A stretch of DNA of 64,000 nucleotides from Tupaia tana. Its lineage: Eukaryota; Chordata; Mammalia; Scandentia; Tupaiidae. Of the stretch, positions 10,353 through 20,912 are shown piece after piece. The position numbers and the translations under genes are program-made. Every line of letters begins with the position of its first letter. Positions within the stretch are counted from its first letter, which is position 1. The notes beneath the pieces are model-generated. The model saw only the letters and a program-made list of their open reading frames with translations, had not been told where the DNA came from and ran no database searches. The DNA is taken from the NCBI GenBank assembly GCA_026018925.1, contig JAKSZU010000013.1, positions 78,233,791-78,297,790 of the forward strand. The letters are read 5' to 3'.

Positions 10353-10608
10353 GGGTCATCAGGTGGCATGGTAGTTAAGGTGCTGAATCCCACATAGCTA
10401 CCTCTGCAGTTCAAGTCCTAACCTAGCATCTTATAAATCATGGCAGGTGTGTGCATATATGCCCAGAATACCACGAGGAGAATGGAGAAGGGGTTGCTGT
10501 GTGGCCAGGCCCCCTGCAGGGTGTTATTTCTCACTTTTCCACTCACTATCTCTGGTGAGTACATGTACCTTCTAAAAAAAAAAAATCTAAAATAAGAAAC
10601 CCCTCCCC
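10353..10608 (+). mobile_element. Long-form tRNA-derived SINE, plus strand
   Basis: The head tcatcaggtggcatggtagt is followed by the long-form body (gaggagaatggagaaggggt) and a CT-rich end. TSD-like aaaaacaaaact copies lie at about 10341-10352 and 10609-10621. The palindrome has become ccccctgcaggg. Confidence 0.8.
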
Positions 10609-11091
10609 CAAAAAACAAAACTAGGACTCCTTGGAGAAAAGGCAATTCTAGGACTAGCATATGAAAAATATGAGTCTGAAACCTCTTGTAGTATTAGGAA
10701 GTAGGGAGATGTTAAACAAATAAACAAAATCAAGCAAACAATTGAACAAAAACATAAATTAATGGGGTATGTCAAGTGACATGGGTACACCCAATGTCCA
10801 AAATGGATAACTTGTGTAACAAAGTAATAGAGCATTGGATTATAATCTAAAGTGTAAAATAGTCATGTGTCTATGTGGACATAAAAGTGATAGAATAAGT
10901 AAATGAGAGGAGAGAGAAATTCCCTGCACAGAAGAACCAATAAACCATTCATGTAGATATTCTGCTCTCAAGGAAGGGGAGCATGACTCCCCATGCCTCA
11001 TGTATGAGAAATAATACTTAGTGACAACCTTCCAAAGTGTATAGTATGGAAAACTGAATCATGAAGAGTAGACTTATAATGCAGAGTAAGG

Positions 11092-11200
11092 TCAACAGGT
11101 GCTGTACTAGTGAAGGCACTGGAGGCTTTCTCTCTCTATCTCTCTGATGAGCACACATGCCCTATAGCAAATTAAATAGTAATGAAAAGAATTCTTTTAA
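11092..11200 (+). mobile_element. SINE copy with large internal deletion
   Basis: It keeps the head caacaggtgctgtactagtg and the distal ctctctgatgagcacacatg, ccctatagc, but lacks most of the middle. Length about 110 bp against 240-300 bp. Confidence 0.65.
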
Positions 11201-11558
11201 GAAAATTACAGAGGATAAAAGGGACACCTCACTTAGGTGATCAAGGTCAATATCAGCAGTGACTAATCATGATGCTTTAACCTTTTTATAGGATGTTGTG
11301 AAAAATAGCACTTTACCTCTGTGAATTTCCTTCCCCAAACTCCATAACCCCAGTGCAATCATGAAAAACACCAAATTCCAACAGAGGGCATCCTGTGAAA
11401 TTCATGACCAGTACCCTTCTGAATGGTGAAGGCCATCAAAAACAAGAAGCTGAGGACTGGTCTTAGCTGAGAGAAGCCTACAGACACATGACAATGAAAT
11501 GTAATGTGTTATTCTGAATGGGATCCTGGAACAGAAAACAATTAAAAAAAAAAATCAA

Positions 11559-11940
11559 AGGCCCAACAGGTGGCATGGTGGTTAAGGTGCTGGACTCTGA
11601 CATGGCCGACTGCCCAATTCAAATCCTGGACTTGATGGCTTGAAAAATCATGCCAGGCGTGTGTGTATGTATGCATGTGCCGAAAATCCTGGGAGGAAAA
11701 CGGAGAAGGGATTGCAGTGTGGTCATCCCCTCAAGGGTGATTTCTCACTTTCTCTCTCTCTGTCCAATGAACACACAAGCCCTATAGCAAAAAACTTAAT
11801 AGCAAAAAACTTAAAAACAAACAAAACCCCACAAAAACAAACAAAACCCCACACACGTGTGTGTGTGTGGGATGTGTGTATATATGTATACATATATAAA
11901 TACAAATATTTTTTATATATATAAATAAAAATAAAATTGG
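11559..11940 (+). mobile_element. Long-form tRNA-derived SINE with extended tail
   Basis: Head aggcccaacaggtggcatgg, body aaacggagaagggattgcag, and ccctatagcaaaaaac. The tail from about 11790 is a patchwork of caaaaacaaacaaaacccc repeats and a gtgtgtgtgtgg tract, showing tail expansion. Confidence 0.8.
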
Positions 11941-11952
11941 CTCGTAAGTTTT

Positions 11953-12207
11953 TTTTTTTTTTTGAAAGGTTTTTACTATAGGGTGTGTGCGCTCACCAGA
12001 CAGACAGAGGGAGACAGAGAGAAAGCGAGAAATCACTCCTGGGTGGGGGATGACCACGCTGCAATCCCTTCTCCATTCTCCTTTCAGGATCTTGGGCACA
12101 CACGCACTCACGCTCGGTGTGAGTTTAAGCCACCGGGTCCGGGACTCAACTGCGGTGGGCTACATGGGAGTTCAGCGACATAGCCATTATGCTAACTGCT
12201 GGTCCCA
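11953..12207 (-). mobile_element. Long-form tRNA-derived SINE, minus strand
   Basis: It reads from a T-run through ttttactatagggtgtgtgc to the head gctaactgctggtccc. The TSD is about taagtttt at 11945-11952 and 12208-12215. It lies just beyond the tail of the plus-strand copy, giving convergent neighbours. Confidence 0.85.
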
Positions 12208-12339
12208 TAAGTTTTCATGAATATACCATTTCTAATGTGAGATGTTAACAGGGAAAAGGGGAAGAGGGTGTATATGGAAATGCTGTATTGTCTCAATTTT
12301 TCTGATAATTTAAAAATGCCTTGAAGTCTTTCTTTAAAG

Positions 12340-12415
12340 TCCTAGATTAAGTCACTGGGGATGGGTCCTAGGAAGCTGCATATTTACAGATTCAGGTAAT
12401 TCTGATCAGTCATTG
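12340..12415 (+). mobile_element. MER5-like fragment
   Basis: attaagtcactggggatggg, agctgcatatttac and cagattcaggtaattctgat match the MER5A core. Short. Confidence 0.4.
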
Positions 12416-12439
12416 AAAGTTGTTGGCTGATCACAGTCA

Positions 12440-12575
12440 CTTGGTTGCTCTGTTGCTCCTCCAGTTAAACGTGACATAGTCAAGGTCACGGAGCCTGTTT
12501 CCTTATCTTTGAGTTCCTGGGCTAATACAGAGCTCGACATAGAGAAGTGCTCTATAGAAGCTGACTGAATAATTA
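12440..12575 (+). mobile_element. MIR SINE fragment
   Basis: gagcctgtttccttatcttt followed by agaagtgctctatagaagct is the MIR 3' part. Confidence 0.4.
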
Positions 12576-13324
12576 ACATAAACGACCAATTCTGCATGTG
12601 TGATAGCACTCATGGAGACAGAGACAGTTAAAACAATATTCCCCTAAGTTCAATTTCGTCTAATCTTCATGCCTGAGCACTTGCTATCCATCAGGAGTCA
12701 ACAAATATTTACCTTGGTCAATCCATTGCAATTGTTAATGATTCTTTGTCCCCACTGAGCTGTGTCTGAAAGGAGGCTTCCCCCGGCCACTGGAGAAATG
12801 GGAATGGGATGAGGGCTGAATTGTCTGCAGATACTGAAGGTGTACGCTGAGGGCTGCTTCCTGCTGCATTGCCAATGGAGCAGAGCTGGGAACTCAGCCA
12901 GGGCCACCTGCTTACTCACAAGTGCTGTGGGGCACTGGCTCTCTATTGCCTGGAGTTGGTGGAGGGGCGGGGCGAGGGGACCCTAGGACTAAGAAACCTC
13001 TGCTGAAAGCTCCAGATATGCTCCTACACCATCCTCTTGTGGCTTCCCTGTGGTCTGTTCTCATCTCTGACTGTTTCCATCCTAGGCTGGTTGCTGTTTA
13101 TTCCCGTGGACCTGTGGCTCTGACAACTGGTCCTAATTTCTTTTTTAGTCTGGGGCAGAGTGTCCGCAAATTGAGCCTTGGTTGAAGGCACTCTGGCACA
13201 GCTCTGGGACTTCCCACAGTGTTCTGCCTTTGTAGGGACCAGTCCTGGAGACAGTTAAGCATATTCAAGAACATCTTTGGGAAAGGGCTCAAAGAAGATA
13301 AACAAGAATAGCAATTTGCTCACT
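12576..13324. other. Unique DNA
   Basis: Includes a short GC-rich patch near 12955-12985 (ggaggggcggggcgagggg), which could bind Sp1-type factors but is too small for a CpG island. Overlapping frames of 64-87 codons on both strands lack domains. Confidence 0.4.
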
Positions 13325-13495
13325 CTATGCTCAGGTGCTTTGTGTATAACATCCCAGGTACCGTTACATATGGTGCAAGGAGGAAGTACTGTAAGTATAC
13401 CCATTCTCTAGAAGAAGAAACTGAGGCTCAGCGAGGCTAACTCAGTGCCTAGCATCTAGTAAGGACAGAGATGGGCTTTGAATGCAGACAGTCTC
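13325..13495 (-). mobile_element. MIR SINE fragment, minus strand
   Basis: gaagaagaaactgaggctca and gcgaggctaactcag, then gcatctagtaaggacagaga, is the antisense MIR pattern. Confidence 0.6.
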
Positions 13496-14221
13496 TCACT
13501 ATTGTAAAAGGTAGGTGGTTGCCTAACAGACATGCATTAACAGAGACTAAGTTAACAGTAACTTAAAAAAATAGATGGGTTTTCATTTCTCTCTTGCTCC
13601 CTTGCTCTTTTTTTTTTTTTTTTTTTAAATCAAAATCCAAGTTAGAACAAAGAGATGAGGAATTGGGTGGATGTAGTAGCTGCACCCCACTCAAATTCCC
13701 TCAATGGTCACACTTTCTGTGTCCCTAGACCAGCTTCTATCTTCTCGCACCTGTGTCTACCTGAAGGCAGTCCATGACCCCAGAGCACACTCTGTCTGGT
13801 GGTGAGGCTGGTATAAATTTCCAGGGAATAAATGCCCTCTTGCTTTCCCCCTCCCCCCAATACTCCCTCACTCAACTTCCTCCGGTGTTGGTTATACAGA
13901 TGCCCTGGTTGCCCCTTGCCCCTTGGGCAGGATAACTGTGAGTCATGTTCTGTACCCTCCCCTCCCAGTATTCCCATTGTGATTGAGCTTCAGCTGGTGA
14001 CTGGCTTGTTAATATCAACTTTGATTTCCTTCCCTTCTCTGTTTCAAATCACCCCCCCGCCCCCGCCATGATCCTGAGTTCACCTCTGAAATACATGCAT
14101 TGGAATCTGTCTCCAGGGAGACCCAAACCAAATAAAACACTGATGTTTCTCTACTAACCCTGAGAGACCCAAGTTCTCCCAAGGTGCTGTTCTTCTCTTC
14201 ATGAGTCAAAACTGGATTATT
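13496..14221. other. Unassigned DNA, possibly an old repeat
   Basis: A T18 run lies at 13609-13626. The text from about 13640 to 14150, with an aataaatgccctcttgct block and ending ccaaaccaaataaaacactg, has the feel of an old LTR- or LINE-derived repeat, but I cannot assign it. No coding signal. Confidence 0.3.
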
Positions 14222-14757
14222 GGGGCCAGCAGGTGGCATAGTGATTACATTGCTGGACTCCCATGTGGCCGACTGGGGTTCAAGTCTTAGACCTGCTGTC
14301 TTAAAAATCATGCTGAGGGAACCAGCAGTTAGCATAATGGCTATGTCACTGGACTCCCATGTAGCCGACCACGGTTTGAGTCCTGGACCCAGTGGTTTAA
14401 ACTTGCGCTGGGCACGTGTGCGTGCGTGCCCAAGATCCCAAGAGGAGAATGGAGGAGAAGGGATTGTGGCGTGACCATCCCCCCTGGGGGGTGATTTCTC
14501 GTTTTCTGTCTCTCTGTCTCTCTCTGTCTGTCTGGCGAGCACACGTGCCCTATAGCAAAAACCTCTCCAAAAAAAAAAATAATAAAAAAAAAATCATGCT
14601 GGGCACATGTGTGGGCATGCCCAATATTCCAGGAGGGGAATGGAGGAGAAGTGATTGTAGCATGGTCATACACCCCAGGGGGGATGATTTCTCACTTTCC
14701 CTCTCACTATCTGTCTCTCTTTCTAGAGAGCACATGGTCCTATGGCAAAAACCTCTT
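14222..14757 (+). mobile_element. Long-form SINE split by another SINE (outer copy)
   Basis: The outer copy runs 14222-14315, is broken by the inner SINE, and resumes at 14589 with the duplicated aaaaatcatgctg followed by the body ggagaagtgattgtagcatg and end to about 14757. Its head is ggggccagcaggtggcatag. Confidence 0.85.
14316..14588 (+). mobile_element. Long-form SINE nested in another SINE (inner copy)
   Basis: Head ggaaccagcagttagcataa, body gagaatggaggagaagggat, palindrome cccccctggggggt near 14479-14492, end ccctatagcaaaaacctctc and poly-A. A perfect 13-bp TSD, aaaaatcatgctg, lies at 14303-14315 and 14589-14601. The insertion point lies just after the tRNA-like head of the outer copy. 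Confidence 0.9.
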
Positions 14758-15440
14758 AACCCAGCCTTTTTTTTTTTTCCTCTTCTATTACCAATATGTG
14801 CATTTTCTCACCCCTGAGAAAAAATAGAAAGTGGAGAGCAAGAAGCATCCTTTTAATGACGTAATCCAGAAATGACACACATCACTGCCCTTTACATCCG
14901 ATCGTCTGGCATCTAGTCGCGTGGTCACTCTTAGCTACAAGCCAGTCCTTGTGCTCAGCCAAACCCCAGGGTTCTGTTCGTGGAAGGAACAGGTGGAGAG
15001 CGAATTGGCATTATCTATAGCCACAATACTGTGTGTGTTACCTTGGTAAGCATTTGGGGTAGGGGTGGGGGTTGTTGTGGGATGGAATTGGGACTAGGAA
15101 ACTAGCCTGGGTCAGAATATAAAAGGGGTGTTTAGAGGTTAAAGGACTCTAGCTGTCTTTGGGAAGTAGGAGGAGGGTAGTCATCCTAACTTTTCCTCAG
15201 ACCTGTCATACAGTGGATTTAACTTTTTTAAGAAGAGCCCTCCGTTGACAGTGGGTTCATGAGGCAAGACTGGAGTTTGGGGCAGCAGGTGGCTGTCCTT
15301 TGCAGGGATCCAGACCTGACCTGGAGATTTGGCAGTGGAGATAGAGGAGGTGCTTTGTTTAATCAGTGTTGAGATGGGAGTTGAGAAAAGCATTAAGGAT
15401 AATGTACTGATTTCAAGTGGGACTCCTGGGTCTGCACGTT
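14758..15440. other. Unique DNA
   Basis: Nothing recognised. A 70-codon minus-strand frame at 15181-15393 has no domain. Confidence 0.4.
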
Positions 15441-15640
15441 CAGAGGTTGGGGCACTGTGAACCCTTACAGGTCAGTCTAGGAGCAGTTTCTGAGTGAGAA
15501 AAAGTCGTGGTCTATGCTCAGAACTCACTTGCCAACAGAGTGACCTTAGTTAAGAGACTCCAAGCCTCAGTTTCTCTGCTTATGACATAGGCTGTTCTCT
15601 TTTGTGGGCATTGTTACAGGGAGTAAATAGGGTAGGGGCC
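15441..15640 (+). mobile_element. MIR SINE fragment
   Basis: agagtgaccttagttaagag, ccaagcctcagtttctctgc and acagggagtaaata is a plus-strand MIR. Confidence 0.55.
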
Positions 15641-15839
15641 TTTGAGGATAAATGGGGACAGTTTTATAAATGGAAAAACTTCAGACAGAACAGTTTTAGA
15701 AACTGAGTTGACAGAGATCTAAAAAGGCACAGCACACGGATATTTTAAAGAGGAAACTTTCAGAGAAACTTCTATTTTATTGAAATCTAGTGTATGTTAA
15801 AAAGAAAAAAAAAAAAAAAAAAACAAAACCTCAGACTTT
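15641..15839. other. Unique AT-rich DNA with poly-A run
   Basis: An A-rich run at about 15801-15823 may mark a lost retroelement tail. Nothing else recognised. Confidence 0.4.
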
Positions 15840-16030
15840 GGGATCTGGCAGGAAAGAGCTTCTGAGCTAGCTGTGTGACCTCAGGCAATTTACTCACTGT
15901 CTCTGAGCCTCCGGTGCCTGATTGGTAAAGCAAAGACAATCTTCTCTCCTTTATAGAACTGGGAGGTTATGAGAGTGTTGGCACAGTGCCTACTACAGAG
16001 CCTGGCACACAGGCACTCAGCACACCCAAT
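15840..16030 (+). mobile_element. MIR SINE, well preserved
   Basis: gctagctgtgtgacctcagg, caatttactcactgtctctg, then ggcacagtgcctactacaga and gcacacaggcactcagcaca. Full order of MIR core and 3' end. Confidence 0.65.
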
Positions 16031-16774
16031 TCCCTGCTTCCTTTTGGCTTTGTGTAAGAGAAATCAAAAGATGCAGTTGGTTCTTCGTTTGGCCCAGAAA
16101 TGGTTAATTCAGAAAGGGGGAAAAAAAAATCACCGCATCCTATATCTGGAATTGGGTCCAGGGAACACGGTTGACTCAAATCTTCTTTTTTCACCAGTTG
16201 TGCTGGCATGGGTTTGGTATAGCCTTCATCAGAGCCACTTGCTAGAACGCTAAACGTAGGCAACCCTGCAAATACGAGGCAGACCTGATATGGTGATTTT
16301 AGAAATATCAGTGAGAGTGACATGAAATCCATTAAATAGCGATTCCCCCTCCCACCTCGGGGTAATGACTCCAGAATTGAGGGGAATCGTTCCAACAGAG
16401 GGGAGGGCTTCTGTTGGAGCCATAGTCTGCGGTCCATATGCCTGCTTCAATTCACAGTTACTCCTAGCTGCCCATCTGTTCGCGACTGCCTTGTCTAGCC
16501 ATGGGGCTTATAAAACAGTATCCACATCTATGGATGCCTTCACTCAGCAGATGTGAGAATGAGGGATGGCCACGACCAGCACCAACTGCGGTCCCCATCC
16601 CTTCACGCCTCTTTCTGCTCTGCATTGTCTTTGTCTTTCACTTAACTGTATCTTCCAATTATTATTTGCAACAAAATGGAAAGAGGAAAGGGATCTAAAA
16701 GTTGTGACATTCCTAGGTGGAGCTAGGTACTCGGTGGACATTCTGTAATAGCTCATGCAGTCATCGTTGGTGTA
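16031..16774. other. Unique DNA
   Basis: A 156-codon minus-strand frame (15967-16437) overlaps the MIR at its 3' end and has no recognisable domain or homologue, so it is treated as chance. No RNA gene seen. Confidence 0.4.
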
Positions 16775-16900
16775 GGAATGACTATTCTCATTTTACTGAT
16801 GAAGAAACTGGCGGAGAGAAATGAAGTGAACTTCACTTCATGAAGTTCATACACTGGGAAATGGTAGCAGGGGAACTGAATTTTAGTCTTACTCAGATTG
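16775..16900 (-). mobile_element. MIR SINE fragment, minus strand
   Basis: ctattctcattttactgatg and aagaaactggcgg are the antisense MIR signature. A 21-bp palindrome at 16821-16841 lies within it. Confidence 0.55.
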
Positions 16901-17329
16901 TACTCTGGGACAGGCGATGAACAATGATGAAAGAAACCTAACACACACATGAGCACATACACTCACACCCCAACCAACTAGCAAGTCTTTTCATCCTTTT
17001 CCGGCTTTCTGTCTCCCCTAACAGATGACCTCTGTTTTGAGTTTGAGCTGAAGCGACTGATTTGATGTTTAAGATGAGCTCCCTCTAGTGGCAGAGCGTG
17101 GTTTGGTGCAAAGTCCACTATCTGACTCAAGTAGGTATGGAAAGACAGGCACTTTGTTTCATGCAGTGCGATTTTGACTAAAGATCCATTAGTGATTCTC
17201 TTAAAATACAATGCCAAAATAGACTATAAATCTGGTTGGACCTACACTGTAAACTTAATGTTAGAAAAAAGAATAACCCCTGTTTTTGCCAGTGTAGCAA
17301 GAGAGAGAATGAGTGAGCATTTTCACAGA
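16901..17329. other. Unique DNA
   Basis: Nothing recognised. Confidence 0.4.
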
Positions 17330-17540
17330 GCGCTGTGGTTTCTCAAGAGCTTCCATTTGCCTGTCTCAGGCTCTTCACAGCATTCCTGCCAGACAGATGT
17401 CGTCTTCTCTGTAGTTGAAAGAACTAGAAATTAGGTTCAACAGCTTTCCCAAGTTACCCAGCTGTCCAGTGAAGGAGCTGTGATTCTAACCTAGGGCTTC
17501 TACTTTCAGACCTTGTGCTCTTCGTCTACACTACAGGGTC
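17330..17540 (-). mobile_element. MIR SINE fragment, minus strand
   Basis: ggttcaacagctttcccaag, ttacccagctgtccagtgaa and ggagctgtgattctaaccta follow the antisense MIR core. Confidence 0.6.
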
Positions 17541-17739
17541 TTTTCCATTCCAGAGCTGGAAACAGCCCAGGGGATTATCCGTCAGGTGACTAACAGGTAA
17601 TCATGATGATGATGGGAAGATGAAATGAAACATTAAAATGCTGATGGATAGTTATGATCTCCTGCCACTTGTCTCTCTATTCTCTGCGTTATCTTCTCGC
17701 TGCCCCCAGAAATATTAAAATGAAAAAAAAAATACACGT

Positions 17740-18560
17740 TTTATTGAATCCTTGCTTGAAACTCCCACAATGTCTCCCATGATTCTCAGGATAAAATCTT
17801 TACCTCTCGGTCTTGGCTTACTGAACTGTTTGTGATCCGGACCCTCCTTAACCCTTGAGGCTTATCTTCCCTTGTCCTTTAACCTACTGCCATCTTGGGA
17901 AAGTCACCTTTTTCAACTTTCCCTGCAAATATTAGCTTCCTTCATATTTGTGTCATCTTCTCAGTCTGGAGAAATTCTCCCAACCTTCCCTTTCTGGGTG
18001 AGCTAGTACTTCTTTCTTTTCTTTTCTTTTCTTTCTTTTCTTTCTTTCTTTCTTTTTTTTTTTTTTTTTTTTTTTGAGAGGTTTTTGCTATAGGGTGCGT
18101 GCGCTCGCCAGACAGAGAGAGACAGAGAGACAGAAAGTGAGAAATCACCCCCCAGGGGGGATGGTCACGCCGCAATCCCTTCTCCTCCATTCTTCTCTCG
18201 GGATCTTGGGCACGCACACACACGCGCCCGGCGTGAGTTTTAAGCCACCGGGTCCGGGACGTGAACCGCGGTCGACTACGTGGGAGTCCAGCGACATAGC
18301 CATTATGCTAACTGCTGGTCCCCCCCCTTTTTTTTTTTGAGTACTTCTTTCTGAAAGATTTCAGAATCCCACACGCTCTGTGCTTTCTCCCAGACTCCTT
18401 TAATACTTGATGTTCACTCTGCATGGAGCTTAGGTACGACCCATAATTAACTTCAGGCTTCTCTTTCTCTCCTGTAGCTCTTGGCATAGATTACCTCTGG
18501 CTCTCAATGCCTAACACAGTTTCTGGCACGCACAGCGCTCACTAAGTGTTTGCTGAATGG
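17740..18560 (+). mobile_element. L2 LINE 3' end split by a SINE
   Basis: Before the SINE: ttgaatccttgcttgaaact, tcaggataaaatctttacct and aaattctcccaaccttccct. After it: ttgatgttcactctgcatgg, cctaacacagtttctggcac and ctcactaagtgtttgctgaa. Both parts are in correct L2 order. The SINE occupies 18018-18339. Confidence 0.7.
18018..18339 (-). mobile_element. Long-form SINE, minus strand, with TTTTC-repeat tail
   Basis: The tail is a ttttctttctttct expansion of about 60 bp, then ttttgctatagggtgcgtgc, the palindrome cccccccagggggg near 18147-18160, and head gctaactgctggtcccc. A perfect 13-bp TSD, agtacttctttct, lies at 18005-18017 and 18340-18352. Inserted in an L2. Confidence 0.9.
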
Positions 18561-19004
18561 CTTCGGGAAAGTTACAAAGAAACGCCTCTGGGAGTTGTGA
18601 GCAGAATCAAAGCTGGTTTGATGTGCTAAATAGAGTTTAGGGCTACTTGGCAATTTGTAATAAACTCCTCCTGAGCCTGTATTCAAAGGCCTTTGGCCAT
18701 GATTTTTTTTTTTTTTTTTAAATCACGTTAAAAAGTACTATTAGGGGATTTTTTTCTTTCACATATTTTCAGAAGCCCTTTGAGTGTCAAGAAGAGGGGG
18801 ACCTTTGTGGCTTCTCCAATGACTCAAGCCTTGGAATGTCTGGATTGTTTTTCAGCCCAAGTGTGGGTTAGTTGACTGCAGCAAGAGGGTGCTGGAGGAG
18901 AGAGGCTTCTCTGCCCTCTCCTGGAGCTCCTCTGGACTATCTGGGAACCCACAGAGCTCTGATCCAGTTGACCTTTCCTGAGCTAAGTTTTGAATGATTA
19001 CTTT
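18561..19004. other. Unique DNA
   Basis: A T-run of about 17 lies near 18703-18719. Nothing else recognised. Confidence 0.4.
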
Positions 19005-19197
19005 TCTTAGAGTTTATTTCTTCAGCGAGAGAGTGAGACAGAGAGCACGTGAGCGTTCCCCACAGTGTCTTCATGCTCTGACCCACCTCCAGTCTCTGTC
19101 TGGATCACAGGGGCACACATCTGCATGAATAGGGTGTGGGCCTCAGACCTTCCATGTGGGTCCAGTTGTGTTAGCTGCCGTGCCACTGCACGGCCCT
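19005..19197 (-). mobile_element. Older SINE-like element of a second family, copy 2
   Basis: Read on the minus strand it opens tagggccgtgcagtggcacg, continues to ggaccc and cctgtgatccag, a ctctctgtctcactctctcg tract and gaagaaataaac. The head could be tRNA-like but the B box is weak. It parallels 1530-1745. Confidence 0.45.
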
Positions 19198-19756
19198 AAT
19201 TTTAGATGATTTTAATCAGCATATGTAAAATCTTCTGACGAGTGCCTTTGACTCCCTGGAACCTGCTGTGTCCTCGACTTTTAGAATCTGCTTCAATCTA
19301 GTGGGCTTAATACTCTGGAAACAGGCCATCAGTTGTTATTGCAAAGACTTTCTTTTTAACATCTCACTTACTAGTTGTTGGGTGTAGGAGGCATACATAT
19401 CTTTTCTTCCCTCCTAAAAATACTGCGTTTTCATCATTGCCAACGTTCGAACCCCTTTTGCTCATAAACATAGCCAATGGCTGCCCCTGAGCAGTCTCTG
19501 AGCAGGCTTGGAGGTCTGCCTGCAGTGGGGACTGACACAGCTGTCACTGCAGGTGTGGGATGGAGGGCAGTGCCTGCCAGCGCACACCAGTGTGGACGTA
19601 TCTGTAGCTGCCTCTGTGGAACATGGTCAAGGCTGGAAAGAAGCGTTTATTGCAAATGATAACAGGAATTAAAAACCACCCATGCTCCCTTAATCATAAA
19701 AATCAATGGTATTATTTTCTGTGTTTACTGCCAATGTCTGTCCATATGCAGCTCTC
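19198..19756. other. Unique DNA
   Basis: Two short frames starting at 19477 and 19623 overlap and have no domain. Nothing recognised. Confidence 0.4.
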
Positions 19757-20014
19757 TTTTTTTTTTTTTTTTTCTTTAGATTTTTGCTACAGGGCGTGTG
19801 CACATTCCAGAGACAGTGACAGTAGGAGGGAAAGTGAGAAATCACCTCGAGGGGGGCAGTAATGGCTACACCACAGTCTCTTCTTCTCTCAGGAATTTGG
19901 GACATGCACACATGCCTGGCATGATTTAAGTTGCTGGGTCTGGGACTTGAACTGGGCAGTCAACTATATGGGATCCAGCCCCTTAATCTCCACACTATCT
20001 GCTGACGCGCAGAG
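19757..20014 (-). mobile_element. Long-form SINE, minus strand, diverged
   Basis: T-run, atttttgctacagggcgtgt, gaaatcacctcgaggggggc and a degenerate head ending tatctgctgacgcgc. Divergence suggests an older copy. Confidence 0.75.
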
Positions 20015-20036
20015 CTCATTTTAACAGTTACACTGA

Positions 20037-20338
20037 AGGGACCAGCAGTTAGCGTAATGGCTATGTCGGTGGACTCCCATGTAGTTGACCGCGGTTGGAG
20101 TCCCAGACCCTGTGGCTTAAACTCACACTGGGCGCGTGTGCATGCATGCCCAAGATCCCGAGAGGAGAACGGAGGAGAAGGGATTGCAGCATGGCTATCC
20201 CCTCTGGGGGCTGGTTTCTCGCTTTCTGTCTGTCTTTCTCTGTCTTTCTGGCGAGTGCACGTGCCCAATAAAAAAAAAACAAAACAAAACAAAAAAAACA
20301 AAAAAAAAAAACTCTCTCCAAGAAGAGGGGGCAAAAAA
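20037..20338 (+). mobile_element. Long-form SINE, plus strand
   Basis: Head gggaccagcagttagcgtaa with intact A box, body gagaacggaggagaagggat and a tail of about 70 bp of A/C repeats. An 11-bp TSD, agttacactga, lies at 20026-20036 and 20339-20349. Confidence 0.9.
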
Positions 20339-20349
20339 AGTTACACTGA

Positions 20350-20608
20350 GAAGGTGGATATTTTGTGTTGTGCTTTTCTCTGCTGAATATATCCTGCTTT
20401 TGATGTCACTTAAAGATCACCTAGATTATTTAAATGACTATAGCAATGATTTTCTTAACTGTTTTCTATGTTGGACAGGTAGGTCATTTCCAGGTTTTGG
20501 CTGTCACGGACATAGAGAAACTGAGGGCCACATTTTCTGTGCCCTTATGGCCAACAATTGATGCCAGGGACCTGGCCTGCTTCTCAGTCTATCAGGTCCG
20601 AGGGTATT
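20350..20608. other. Unique DNA
   Basis: Nothing recognised. Confidence 0.4.
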
Positions 20609-20619
20609 GTCTCTTGGAC

Positions 20620-20671
20620 ATTTTTTTTTTTTTTTTTGAGAGACTTTTGCTATAGGGTGCTTTCATTCACC

Positions 20672-20702
<31 letters not shown>

Positions 20703-20912
20703 AAAAGGGAGACAGACAGACAGACAGAAAGCTAGAAATCACCCTCCCCCGGGGGGATGCCACACTGCAATCTCTTCTCTTCCATTCTCCTCTTGGGATT
20801 TTGAGCATACATGCACCCAGTGTGAGTTTTAAGCTGCCGGGTCTGGGACTTGAACCACGGTGAACTATGTGGGAGTCCAGCGACGTAACCATTATACAAT
20901 CTGCCGGTCCCA
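20620..20912 (-). mobile_element. Long-form SINE, minus strand
   Basis: Palindrome cctcccccggggggatg near 20742-20758, B box in gacttgaaccacgg and head ctgccggtccc. An 11-bp TSD, gtctcttggac, lies at 20609-20619 and 20913-20923. It carries a (GA)n tract of about 20 bp at 20681-20701. Confidence 0.9.

Larger units (their letters stand above)
10610..12330 (+). mobile_element. Old L1 3' UTR interrupted by three SINEs
   Basis: Segments 10610-11090, 11200-11555 and 12208-12330 read as one old L1 3' UTR. Diagnostic blocks include tctcaaggaaggggagcatg, aggtgatcaaggtcaatatc, accccagtgcaatcatgaaa, gggatcctggaacagaaaac and gatgttaacagggaaaaggg, in correct order. SINEs at 11092-11200, 11559-11940 and 11953-12207 split it. 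The last L1 block continues directly after the second long SINE, so the SINEs are younger. Confidence 0.65.

Noticed and set aside
12955-12985. CpG island/promoter at the GC-rich patch
   Set aside because: Only about 30 bp, with few CpGs around it and no first exon nearby.
14015-14542. 175-codon minus-strand frame, among the longest in the window
   Set aside because: It runs through the antisense of the nested SINEs. The same peptide pieces recur in other SINE copies (18074, 19960, 25492, 44607 and 54231), so it is repeat-derived.
15967-16437. 156-codon minus-strand frame in mostly unique DNA
   Set aside because: It overlaps a MIR, has no domain, and no upstream promoter or splice context could be seen. 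Conservation data would be needed to reopen it.
20037-20110. Possible tRNA genes at SINE heads with A and B boxes
   Set aside because: The heads do not fold into a complete cloverleaf with a matched acceptor stem, and every one continues into a SINE body with TSDs.
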